Below the pieces are notes generated by a model. It searched no databases. It was given only the letters and a program-made list of their open reading frames with translations, and had not been told where the DNA came from. Positions 8,476-16,798 of a stretch of DNA of 64,000 nucleotides are shown here, in pieces. A program made the position numbers and the translations under genes. The stretch is from positions 1 through 64,000 of the forward strand of contig CAJTVL010000013.1 of assembly GCA_910579425.1 (NCBI GenBank), written 5' to 3'. Within the stretch, counting starts at the first letter, position 1. Every line of letters begins with the position of its first letter. The DNA is from an uncultured Lachnospiraceae bacterium. GTDB lineage: Bacteria; Bacillota; Clostridia; Lachnospirales; Lachnospiraceae.

Positions 8476-9522
8476 TTATCGATAATTCATCTCTATTTTC
8501 AAACTGCCCTCGTCCATGGTAAGCTCCGCCATGCTTCCTGTCACAAGCGGCATCATGGGAGGCAGATGCCCCAGATCCGCGTCCATAATCACCGGAACCT
8601 TATGCCTCCACACGGTGGGCAGCACTGCCTGATACTGGTCAAGCCCCATCATTTCCTGTCCATGGCAATAGGGGCGTCCGATCAGGAAGCCCTTTGCATA
8701 TTGAAACCACCCGGCCTGCTCCATCTGCCACATGGCCCTGCGGATGGCAAACACGTTTAAGTCACAGGATTCCAGAAACCAGATGATGCCATCCTCCTTA
8801 TACTTTTCCGCAAAATCCCTTACTCTATCAAATTTTGTTCCCAAAAGGTTCACCAGACAGTCCATACATCCGCCCAGAAGACGTCCTTTCATGGAAACCT
8901 GTTGTACCTCCTCCATTTCCTTTTCCCCGGGCAGGAAAGCTTTCAGATTCAGCTTTTGGGTACAATTGTAGGGCAAAAGGGGATTTTCCTCGCTCTTTCC
9001 TGACTCCTGCTCCCACATTCCATAGCTCTCTACGGTGTTTCTTTTCCCTTCCAGAAGCTCCATGGCGTCCTCAAGAGAAGGGTGCCATGGCTCCATTCCG
9101 AAAGCCGATGCGCAGGGCCCGTACACCGAGGCCGTATCGCAGAGCGTGGTAAGAAGGAACGTCATATTGGTGTTATCGGAATATCCCATATACCATTTAG
9201 GCTCCGCTCTCTTTATGGCCTCGAAATCCACATGTTCCAAAATTTCACACATCAGTTCTCCGCCGCCGCAGGAGATTAAAACGTCGTTTTCTTTCCTCAA
9301 ATAATACTCTGTCAGCTCCTGCCCACACTTTTGGGGGGTATTACTGATCCCCACGCCCGAGCCTTCAAAGCAGTTGGGGCCAGGGTCAAGGCGGTATCCC
9401 CTCTCCTGCCACTTTTTCCCTGCGTTTTCAAAGGCCGTCCTGTAAGGCTCGATGTTACAGCCAAAAGAAGGGGCTACAAACCCGATACAGCCCTTTTCTT
9501 TTAAAAAATCCGGATATTTCAT
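8476..9522 (-). CDS. S66 family LD-carboxypeptidase / MccF-like serine peptidase
   Basis: A 348-residue member of peptidase family S66. The N-terminal domain opens with IGFVAPSFG, and the nucleophile motif YSDNT lies near residue 130. FLESCD near residue 250 carries the catalytic Glu, and a downstream His completes the Ser-Glu-His triad. The family includes cytosolic LD-carboxypeptidases that recycle murein tetrapeptides and MccF enzymes that inactivate peptide-nucleotide antibiotics; the length and short loops do not decide between them. The start MKYPDFLK is chosen because AAGGAAGAGG lies in front. No signal peptide. It lies between the GH29 fucosidase and yitT genes. Confidence 0.9.
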   Translation of the reverse strand: MKYPDFLKEKGCIGFVAPSFGCNIEPYRTAFENAGKKWQERGYRLDPGPNCFEGSGVGISNTPQKCGQELTEYYLRKENDVLISCGGGELMCEILEHVDFEAIKRAEPKWYMGYSDNTNMTFLLTTLCDTASVYGPCASAFGMEPWHPSLEDAMELLEGKRNTVESYGMWEQESGKSEENPLLPYNCTQKLNLKAFLPGEKEMEEVQQVSMKGRLLGGCMDCLVNLLGTKFDRVRDFAEKYKEDGIIWFLESCDLNVFAIRRAMWQMEQAGWFQYAKGFLIGRPYCHGQEMMGLDQYQAVLPTVWRHKVPVIMDADLGHLPPMMPLVTGSMAELTMDEGSLKIEMNYR

Positions 9523-9544
9523 TTTCTTTTCCTCTTCCTTTTTG

Positions 9545-10918
9545 TCAGTATACCGCAATCTCTTTCAGAAACACCTCATCCCTTGCCGCGCTCACCTGCA
9601 CCTTAAGCTTCGTAAGCTCCGGCCCGGAATTATCTGTCAGGGGATTTTGCAGCGCAAACGGATCCTGCAGCTGGCAGATTCTTTTATTTCCAATACAGGT
9701 ACCCTGATAGAGGGGATATTGACTGCCGCTCTCAAACTCTGCCAGGATGCGGAAGCTCTCCACCCTCTGCCCCTTTGCAATGTCCTCCCGAAGCACCACA
9801 TAGTTCACCTTTTCCCTGGGCTTGTCCAGGGTAATCGTATAAACCGGCTGGGTGGCCCCGTGCCCTTCTTCCTTTTGGATTCGAGTCGGAATCGGTTTCC
9901 CTAATTCCCGGCTGATCAGGCTTCCAAGCTCCCTGAGCCTGGCGACGTCCCTCTCGTCAATCAGGCCGTCCCGGTTGGGAGGAAGATTTAAATGCAGACA
10001 GGCATTGGCCCCCACGCTGGTCAAATAGGTCTGAAACAGCCGCTGCAGACTGTGGGGCTCCTCTTTTTCATGCCAGAACCACCCAGGCCTGATGGACATA
10101 TCGATCTCGGAAGGCGTAAACACCAGCCCCCTGGAATACAGGATATTGGGCATGGTTCCCAGCTCCTGCTCCGTATTGTAAAGGAACGAAAGCTCCCCCT
10201 CCCCTGCCATGGGCCCCGGCCCTGTCTGCACCGCAGCATAATGGCACAGCTCCGAGGGAACCACCGCCCACTCCGCGTGGCGGGCCGCCCCGGCCTCATT
10301 GCCGCACCAGCGCACATCCGGCCCGAAATCATTAAAGATCAGCGCATTTGGCTGGTACTTGTGAATCAGGTCAAAATAACGTGGAAAGTCATACACCTGC
10401 TTCCTGCCGCCTGCGCCTTCCCCACAGGCATTGTCAAACCAGACGTAAAAAATCTCCCCATATCCGGTCAGAAGCTCCGTAAGCTGATTGCAGAAATAGT
10501 CGTTATAGGCAGGCGTTCCGTAATACCGGCAGTTCCGATCCCATGGAGATAAGTAGAATCCGAACTTAATACCGCCTCTTTTGCAGGCTGCTGCCGCCTC
10601 CTTCACCACATCCCGCTTACAGGGGCTGTTCTTCACCGAGTGCTCCGTGTAGGCAGAGGGCCAGAGGCAAAAGCCGTCGTGATGCTTGGCGGTCAGCACC
10701 ATTCCCTTCATCCCGGCAGCCTTGACGGCCTCCACCCACTGATCGCAGTCCAGCCCCGCGGGATGAAAAACTGCCTCATCCTCCGTCCCGTCTCCCCATT
10801 CCCTGTCGGTAAAGGTATTGGGTCCGAAATGAATAAATGCATAAAATTCCATATCAAACCAGTCAAGCTGCTTCCTGCTGGGTTTTACCTGTGCCGCCTC
10901 CCTTAAAAAGTCAATCAC
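9545..10918 (-). CDS. Alpha-L-fucosidase, GH29
   Basis: A 457-residue intracellular GH29 enzyme. The barrel is visible with FIHFGPNTFTDREWG near the N-terminus, the substrate-binding KHHDGFCLW motif near residues 78-86 and the nucleophile Asp in YVWFDNACGEG (about residue 162). It hydrolyses terminal alpha-L-fucose from glycans or imported oligosaccharides; the lack of a signal peptide implies cytosolic action. I prefer a GTG start at 10918, because GGGAGG lies just upstream, whereas the ATG six codons earlier has no ribosome site. The gene heads an apparent three-gene transcript with the S66 peptidase and YitT. The C-terminal discoidin-type region of larger GH29 proteins is reduced. Confidence 0.92.
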   Translation of the reverse strand: MIDFLREAAQVKPSRKQLDWFDMEFYAFIHFGPNTFTDREWGDGTEDEAVFHPAGLDCDQWVEAVKAAGMKGMVLTAKHHDGFCLWPSAYTEHSVKNSPCKRDVVKEAAAACKRGGIKFGFYLSPWDRNCRYYGTPAYNDYFCNQLTELLTGYGEIFYVWFDNACGEGAGGRKQVYDFPRYFDLIHKYQPNALIFNDFGPDVRWCGNEAGAARHAEWAVVPSELCHYAAVQTGPGPMAGEGELSFLYNTEQELGTMPNILYSRGLVFTPSEIDMSIRPGWFWHEKEEPHSLQRLFQTYLTSVGANACLHLNLPPNRDGLIDERDVARLRELGSLISRELGKPIPTRIQKEEGHGATQPVYTITLDKPREKVNYVVLREDIAKGQRVESFRILAEFESGSQYPLYQGTCIGNKRICQLQDPFALQNPLTDNSGPELTKLKVQVSAARDEVFLKEIAVY

Positions 10919-10963
10919 GTTCCTACCTCCCTGCATCTTTAAAATTTATTTCCCGCCGTGTTA

Positions 10964-12235
10964 TCACACCGCTTTTTTGTTGATATAATTTGTCTTGAAT
11001 TTTGAGTACATAATCTTCTGGCTGTGATACAGGCCAAAATATCCCGAAAGCATATAGCTGAACGCAATTGTAAGCAAAAAGTAAGGCATCCCCTCATAGC
11101 CGAACATCTCAAAGCTGATCAGCAGAGAAGAAATCGGACAATTCGTCACCCCGCAAAATACGGCGGTCATTCCCACTGCGGTACACAGTGAGGGCGAAAA
11201 TCCCATAAGCTTCCCCATCACACATCCGAAGGTGCCTCCGATACAGAAGGAAGGGACGATCTCGCCTCCCTTAAAGCCCGCCCCTAAGGTAGCGGCAGTA
11301 AAAAGCATTTTCAAAAGAAACATTTCCGGCGCTGCCTCCCCTTCCATGCTGGGCTCGATCAGCCCGATGCCGGAGCCGTTATAGCGCTGATCTCCCACCA
11401 GAAGGGTAAGCAGAATAACGACTGCGCCTCCCACAAAGCTTCTTATGTAGGGATTGGACAAAAACCTTTTATATAAATACTCCGAGCCGTGAAGCAGAAT
11501 GCAGAACAAAATACTTACCAGGGCGCACAGAGCCGCCAGCAAAGAAATTCTCACTGCGGAGCCCACCCCAAACTCCGGGATCTGAGAGAGCAGGAAAATC
11601 TCCGCTTCCGCGCCAAAATAGCCGGCAATGCCATGGGCAATCAGGGCTGAAATCACGCAGGGAACCAATGCCGCATAGTACATGATTCCCACGCTCACCA
11701 CCTCCATGGAAAAAATAGCCGCCGCCATGGGCGTCCCGAACAGGGCGGAGAAAGCGGCGCTCATCCCGCACATGGTCATGATATGCTTATCCTTCTCATC
11801 GAACCTAAACAGCTTTCCGATTTCGTTTCCGATACTGCCCCCAAGCTGCAGAGCCGCTCCTTCCCGCCCTGACGAGCCTCCCAGAAGATGGGTGATCAAT
11901 GTGGAGACGAAAATCAAAGGCGCCATCCGAAGGGGCAGTTTATCTCCGGAATGAATGGATGAGATTACCAGGTTTGTTCCTGTATCCTTTTCGTCATGAA
12001 GCAAATGGTAAGCACCCACAATACAAAGGCCGCCCACCGGCAGCATCCAGATCAGCCATGGATGCTCTCCCCGCAGCCCGGTCACCCCGGCCATACAAAA
12101 ATAAAAGGCTGTACCCACCAGTCCCACCGTAATGCCGGAGATGACTGCGAAGACCACCCACTTTACCGAGGCTTTCGCCCGCTGCAGGTTATGCCGGAGC
12201 TTATGTTTGATCAGTTCCTTCGTAGCGTCATTCAT
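10964..12235 (-). CDS. ClC-family chloride channel / chloride-proton antiporter
   Basis: A 423-residue membrane protein with the ClC signature GSSGREGAALQLGG in the selectivity-filter region and the LFGTPMAAAIFSMEV segment on the following helix. The glutamate of GREG is the gating glutamate that couples proton and chloride movement. The length matches bacterial ClC proteins without CBS domains. It may contribute to acid tolerance or fluoride or chloride homeostasis; the sequence does not separate the subfamilies. It is transcribed away from the MITE-like element on its 5' side and shows no operon partner. Confidence 0.92.
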   Translation of the reverse strand: MNDATKELIKHKLRHNLQRAKASVKWVVFAVISGITVGLVGTAFYFCMAGVTGLRGEHPWLIWMLPVGGLCIVGAYHLLHDEKDTGTNLVISSIHSGDKLPLRMAPLIFVSTLITHLLGGSSGREGAALQLGGSIGNEIGKLFRFDEKDKHIMTMCGMSAAFSALFGTPMAAAIFSMEVVSVGIMYYAALVPCVISALIAHGIAGYFGAEAEIFLLSQIPEFGVGSAVRISLLAALCALVSILFCILLHGSEYLYKRFLSNPYIRSFVGGAVVILLTLLVGDQRYNGSGIGLIEPSMEGEAAPEMFLLKMLFTAATLGAGFKGGEIVPSFCIGGTFGCVMGKLMGFSPSLCTAVGMTAVFCGVTNCPISSLLISFEMFGYEGMPYFLLTIAFSYMLSGYFGLYHSQKIMYSKFKTNYINKKAV

Positions 12236-12263
12236 GGTATCCCTTAAGCGCCTTTCTCAGATA

Positions 12264-12407
12264 TATAGTGAACGACAAAAATCTTTGTTTTTGGCGTTCG
12301 CTGCGCCGATTTTGCGCTGCGTGAAACGCAGCATTTACCTATGCAAAATCGTGCGCATCCCCCGGAGGGGTTATAGTAAACGACAAATTATTTTGTCGTT
12401 TACTATA
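12264..12407. mobile_element. MITE-like palindromic element with terminal inverted repeats
   Basis: A 144-bp intergenic block starts with TATAGTGAACGACAAA (12264-12279) and ends with TTTGTCGTTTACTATA (12392-12407), which are inverted copies with one difference. The right end itself forms a perfect 16-bp stem (12372-12387 with 12392-12407, 4-base loop). Inside is a nested cruciform: TGCGC-CGATTTTGC (12302-12315) pairs with 12343-12357, and GCTGCGT (12316-12322) pairs with ACGCAGC (12326-12332). There is no transposase or coding frame. This is typical of a non-autonomous miniature element or a REP-type repeat. No second copy was seen in the window. Confidence 0.65.
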
Positions 12408-12710
12408 CTAAGCGGTCTGCTTCCCCCTGATTGTACCACAACTGTTTTCTTCCTTGAAGTTCTTTTTTTACTTTTAGGGATAGATTTTGAAGGTAGATTT
12501 TCGGGATTGGATTTTCGAGGTTGGATGGACAGGAAAATTTTAGAGAAATTTTAGAGGTTTCTCTGCTATACCTATATCCAGACAGGCTTGCCACGGCAAA
12601 TTTCATTGGCCGTGAGCATAATCTGTCCGGCCAAAATTTGCAGCCTGAAAAACATTGTTTACAGCCTGGGAAAGCATTGCAGGCAAAGAAAAAAGGAGGT
12701 TCATGATACT
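12408..12710. other. Gene-free stretch upstream of the lipoprotein gene
   Basis: The 303 bases between the palindromic element and the start codon at 12711 hold no convincing gene. There is a degenerate GATTTT-GG repeat around 12482-12525 and the sequence CAGCCTG twice (about 12641 and 12662). An AAAGGAGGT ribosome site is at 12692-12700. No clear -35/-10 pair was identified. Confidence 0.4.
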
Positions 12711-13277
12711 ATGAAAAGAAAATGGATAGCGGCAGCGGGGTTAAGCGTATTTATGATAGCCGCAGGGGTCGGCTGTGCAAAGGAACCGGACGCTCAAACA
12801 GTGTCTGTAAATCAGGAATCCTTAGAGGATGCGGACAAGGAGACCGGGGAAAACAGTGCCTTGCAGGAAAAGGAGACGGACAATGCAAACTCGCAGCCTG
12901 GCGGCACTATACCGGCCGCAGATTCAAAGAGCGAAAAAACAGAATTTCTGAACGGAATGGTATGCGGGGTTTCCGACGACGCTATTGTCATCATAAAAAT
13001 AGAGACGGAGGAAACAGAGGAAGAGGGCGTTTCCTTAGCCGTTGCCCCTGCGCCTGAAAATGCGACAGAAGAGGATTATGTGGGCGTCAATTTCACGGAG
13101 CAGACAAAATTTGAACTCCACACTGTGAAAAACGGCGGGACGAACCCGGAGGAAGATGTTACCGTCAAAGAGGCTTCTCCCTCCGATATTAAAAGCGAAA
13201 TGATCGTCAACCTGGAAGGTTCTTATGACGGGGACACCTTTGTAGCGGAAAAAGTGGTGCTTTACGAGTTTGTGTAG
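12711..13277 (+). CDS. Putative lipoprotein of unknown function
   Basis: A 188-residue protein beginning MKRKWIAAAGLSVFMIAAGVGCA, a classical lipoprotein signal with the lipid-modified Cys at residue 22. The mature part begins with an acidic, low-complexity linker of about 50 residues and continues into a small beta-rich domain (NGMVCGVSDDAIVI and later GSYDGDTFVAEKVVLYEFV), which resembles small OB-like or DUF5666-type folds. The start follows a perfect AAAGGAGGT site at 12692-12700. The protein is probably anchored on the outer face of the membrane. It is convergent with the nucleotidyltransferase gene, 20 bases apart. Confidence 0.7.
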   Translation: MKRKWIAAAGLSVFMIAAGVGCAKEPDAQTVSVNQESLEDADKETGENSALQEKETDNANSQPGGTIPAADSKSEKTEFLNGMVCGVSDDAIVIIKIETEETEEEGVSLAVAPAPENATEEDYVGVNFTEQTKFELHTVKNGGTNPEEDVTVKEASPSDIKSEMIVNLEGSYDGDTFVAEKVVLYEFV

Positions 13278-13297
13278 GCCCGCTGCAGCGCACCGCC

Positions 13298-14059
13298 TTA
13301 TGTAAGCCTGTATTTCTCCCTCACCCTTCTCTCATACTCGGCAAACATTCCCGCCGCCTTTGGCAGGTTTTCTTCGATCTCTTCTAAACTGGCCACTTGA
13401 TAAAAGGGCTCCAGTTCTCTTACCGTTTCAGCAGGCAGGTGATGGGAGATATGGCACAGGCCATAGCCGTACTGCTTTGGCGTATACAGAAGCCGCGCGG
13501 CCCTCACCAGGGGCTCTGCAATATTTTCCATGTACTTCATGTAGGCCTCCAAATACTGGTTCCTCTTAATATACTTCACTACCCTGCTCTCCTGCAGGAG
13601 CCTGTTTTTATCCTCGTCAAGCACACGCTGGATCTCCTCCCGGTCTATTTCATAATCATAGAAGGAAATGATCTCTTTCTTATCAAACAAAACAAGGGGC
13701 AGCTCCGCAATGTCATTCCTGGCATAGCTGGTCACTTCCTTCCCCCTGAACTCATGGGACTGGACGCAGAGGTCAAGGGTCAGATATTCCGAGGTGTTTT
13801 CCAGATGAATGTTGCTCTGGGCGATGGCCGGCCTGATCTCATCCACCCTGGAATCAATGGGCGCAATCCTGCCCAGGGCTTCCACACATTCGTACAAAAA
13901 AGACTCCTGATGGGATTTTTCCACATCAAACCAGAAGTCAATATCCGAGTATTCATCCACCCTGCCAAGCCCGTCCGCGCCCTCCAGCCACATGGCGTTG
14001 ACATAGGGTTTCTCCATGCTGAAATTTTTCAGATAGGTAATGATTTCGTCACGCTTCAT
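13298..14059 (-). CDS. Nucleotidyltransferase-fold protein (pol-beta superfamily)
   Basis: A 253-residue protein with a nucleotidyltransferase core in the first 60 residues: LEGADGLGRVDEYSDIDFWFDV combines the glycine-rich turn with the metal-binding D-x-D pair (SDIDF). A helical C-terminal half follows (KYIKRNQYLEAYMKYM), as in aminoglycoside and lincosamide nucleotidyltransferases. The substrate cannot be told from sequence; it could be an antibiotic, a nucleotide or a protein. The start at 14059 overlaps by 11 bases the end of a small open frame left in the upstream gene remnant, suggesting former translational coupling. Confidence 0.75.
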   Translation of the reverse strand: MKRDEIITYLKNFSMEKPYVNAMWLEGADGLGRVDEYSDIDFWFDVEKSHQESFLYECVEALGRIAPIDSRVDEIRPAIAQSNIHLENTSEYLTLDLCVQSHEFRGKEVTSYARNDIAELPLVLFDKKEIISFYDYEIDREEIQRVLDEDKNRLLQESRVVKYIKRNQYLEAYMKYMENIAEPLVRAARLLYTPKQYGYGLCHISHHLPAETVRELEPFYQVASLEEIEENLPKAAGMFAEYERRVREKYRLT

Positions 14060-14101
14060 CCTTAGTTTTCTCCTTTAAAAAATAGTCCGTTTTTCTTAAA
14101 T

Positions 14102-14804
14102 TTATATCCTGTTCATCATCTTGTTCATTTTGAACAGGATGTAATTCATCATGCAATAATTCCAAATACTTATCACTCGCTTTACAAAGCACCATAATTC
14201 CGGATATGAACCTGTAACCCATTTCTCCGGATCTTTATAGAATGCCAGCATAGCTGCTCTGATCAGATACCCCTCTTCGTCAAATAGATAAAGATTCTCC
14301 ATTAAGATCGTATCATCAACCTGTGCTTCTTCTTCCGTCAATCTTCCTCTTCTTATTGCTTTTTCCTTTAATAAATCAATTGCCTCTCTTCTCAAATCTG
14401 TTACTTTCAATTTCAAAATCGGCATACCATCCCATGTTCTGCCCTGTGATTTCAGAATTGCTTTGTCCAGTTCTTTTCCAGTTATCGTTCTCATCGTGCT
14501 ACCAGAACGGTAAAAATATTTACCATGATAACTTATGAGGGAAGGATACTTGTCCACAATAATCTCAATATATTGCAGTTCTCCCTCATAGAGCAAATTC
14601 TACAATGCCCATCGTATCTGTAATTTTATTCGGAATAGACTCCAATAATTTTTTCCTGTCTTTATCGCTAAGCCCAACAACATCTCCATTGTCATTCTTG
14701 CCAATATAAAGTGTTCCTCCATAAGCATTCGCATATCCACAAATCCACTCTAAAAACTCATCATGCCATGATTCTTTCCATTCTATTGTCTGATGTTCTG
14801 GCAT
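14102..14804 (-). pseudogene. Broken AlbA_2 (divergent AAA-4) domain regulator
   Basis: Two overlapping frames encode parts of one protein. The 5' part (from the ATG at 14804, with AGGTGAAG upstream) has the AlbA_2 start: EWKESWHDEFLEWICGYANAYGG, then LYIGKNDNGDVVGL. The 3' part (14596 downward) continues with YIEIIVDKYPSLISYHGKYFYRSGSTM and LTEEEAQVDDTILMENLYLF. A shift near 14590 separates them. After KWVTGSY near 14205 the family similarity stops, and the remaining 350 or so residues of an intact protein are missing. A different frame running 14222-14049 (57 residues) takes over the distal part and may be the tail of another gene. Intact relatives are RecG-like or Schlafen-related regulators. 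Confidence 0.75.
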
Positions 14805-14925
14805 ACTCTTCACCTGCTTTCTGCCACCGTTCATTGCTCTTTTAATGCATTATTTCTACCTCCACAGACTCCATCTTATCGCAAATTACCCATTATTACA
14901 ATTATTTCCCCCATATTTGCATTTT

Positions 14926-16764
14926 TTATTCCGTTTCCCCCAAAACAGTGTCATAATACTGCGCCTGTGCCTTCCACAACCTGCGGTAAAGCCCCTCCTG
15001 CTCCTTCAGATCTTCATGGCTCCCCCGCTGCACCACCCGGCCCTGGTCGAACACCAGAATATCCTCACAGAACCGGCAGGAAGCCAGCCGGTGGGAAATG
15101 TAGAGGGCGGTTTTGTTCCCCACCATTTTGTCAAAGCCTGCGTACACCTCACACTCCGCTAGGGGGTCCAAGGCGGCGGTGGGCTCGTCCATGATGACGA
15201 AGGGGGCGTCCTTGTAGATGGCCCGGGCAATGGCCATCTTCTGCTTTTCTCCGCCGGAAAAGGCAATACCGCTCTCCTCATACTCCTTTCCCACGCAAGT
15301 TGCAAGCCCCAGGGGCAAGTCTGCAAGCCGCTCTCCCAGCCCCACCCGGGCCAGGGCATCCACGGCCCTTCCCTCCTCCACCTCCCGGGAGGCCGCAATA
15401 TTTTCTCCCAGGGGAAAGGCAAAGATACTGAAATCCTGAAACACCACTGCGAACAGCCGGGCATATTCCTCCGGGTCATACTTGCGGATGTCGATGCCGT
15501 TTAGCCTGATCACACCCTCCGTCACATCATAAAGGCGGCACAAAAGCTTAATAAAGGTGGACTTGCCGGAACCGTTTTTCCCCACGATCGCCATCTTTTC
15601 CCCGATCTCAAAGGAGATGGTCAGATCCCGGATGCTCTCCTGCTCTGCCCCGGGATAACGGAAAGACACATGCTCAAAGGAGATATGGAAACGGTTATCC
15701 CGGCGCTTTTCCACAGGAATCGTCCCTGCGTACTTGCGCTGCCCCAGCCCCATATACTGGGCATAATCCCCGGCGAACATGGCCATCTGCTTCAAATGTC
15801 CCAGAGTAACCCCAAAATAGTTGAGGACAGTGGAAAGCCGTACCATGGCTGCCGCATATACCACCACGCTTCCTATGGAAATCCGGCCCAGATAGGCCTG
15901 TAAGCCCACCAGAAGATAGACCAGAAGCTCACAGATTCCGGTGGTCGAAAGGGCAACGGCCTTGCGCTTTTCATAAAGCCTGTTCTGGAAAAGCTGCTTT
16001 TCCCGCAGCTTATCGCATACCTCCCCGATCTCCCTCTCGATCTCCTCCTGCTGGGCGTTCATCCGCAAGTCCTTCTGGGCCTCCGCCCCGGAGAGGAGCT
16101 CCGCAAAATAGCGCTTCTTGTGGAATAATCCGTCCATGGTATTGCAGCATTCGTCTATCTCCCGAATATAACCGACGCTTGTGCGATAGTTGAGCCTCAC
16201 CATAATGCCCATGATCATAAGCAATCCCAGAGACAGCCCGATCATGCCAAAGTGCCCTCCACCCTCTCCCTTTTGGAACAGTACCGGCAGAAAAAGTCCC
16301 AGCGTCAGGGCAAAAGAAAACGCCGCAGTCAGAATATCCCGGAAATGCCACAGAAACCACCCCTGAATCCCAAAAAAGGATTTGGAAAAGGCGCGGCTAC
16401 GCAGCTCCTGCACACGAACCTCCTCCAGATATTCGTAATCCATGGTAAGGCTCTTGGCATTCATGCCCTTAGATTCCAGATCTTTGGTGTAGTCCAGCTT
16501 CTGCCAGAAGCTCTCCGCCGCTCTCTCCCTTACCAGCCTGCACACAAGGGTGCCCAGCAGAATCCCAAACGCGTACGTAAACAGCTTTTTTGCCCCTGCA
16601 CCCGCATAGGCCCCGTCCAGGAGCCCGCCCATCCCAAGGATGCCGATATAGGGCAGGAAGCCTTCCGCCGCCCCAAAAAGAACCATACTGGCAAACCATC
16701 TTTTTTCCCTTTTCAGAATATCCTTAAGCAAAAACCAGAGATAGCCCCATTCCTGTCTGCTCAT
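14926..16764 (-). CDS. ABC exporter half-transporter B (permease-ATPase)
   Basis: A 612-residue fused exporter subunit: six membrane helices in the first 330 residues, then an ATPase domain with Walker A GKNGSGKST, signature SGGEKQKMAIARA and Walker B FVIMDEPTAALD. It lies 34 bases after the homologous gene at 16799-18676 and the two very probably form a heterodimer. I choose the ATG at 16764, preceded by AGGAGAGGG and just past the upstream stop codon, over the longer frame. Such pairs export peptides, lipids or drugs; the substrate is unknown. A LytTR/GHKL two-component system is encoded directly upstream on the same strand, so regulation by a peptide signal is plausible. Confidence 0.92.
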   Translation of the reverse strand: MSRQEWGYLWFLLKDILKREKRWFASMVLFGAAEGFLPYIGILGMGGLLDGAYAGAGAKKLFTYAFGILLGTLVCRLVRERAAESFWQKLDYTKDLESKGMNAKSLTMDYEYLEEVRVQELRSRAFSKSFFGIQGWFLWHFRDILTAAFSFALTLGLFLPVLFQKGEGGGHFGMIGLSLGLLMIMGIMVRLNYRTSVGYIREIDECCNTMDGLFHKKRYFAELLSGAEAQKDLRMNAQQEEIEREIGEVCDKLREKQLFQNRLYEKRKAVALSTTGICELLVYLLVGLQAYLGRISIGSVVVYAAAMVRLSTVLNYFGVTLGHLKQMAMFAGDYAQYMGLGQRKYAGTIPVEKRRDNRFHISFEHVSFRYPGAEQESIRDLTISFEIGEKMAIVGKNGSGKSTFIKLLCRLYDVTEGVIRLNGIDIRKYDPEEYARLFAVVFQDFSIFAFPLGENIAASREVEEGRAVDALARVGLGERLADLPLGLATCVGKEYEESGIAFSGGEKQKMAIARAIYKDAPFVIMDEPTAALDPLAECEVYAGFDKMVGNKTALYISHRLASCRFCEDILVFDQGRVVQRGSHEDLKEQEGLYRRLWKAQAQYYDTVLGETE

Positions 16765-16798
16765 AACCCTCTCCTTTTCCGCGCCCATGCCGCGCATT

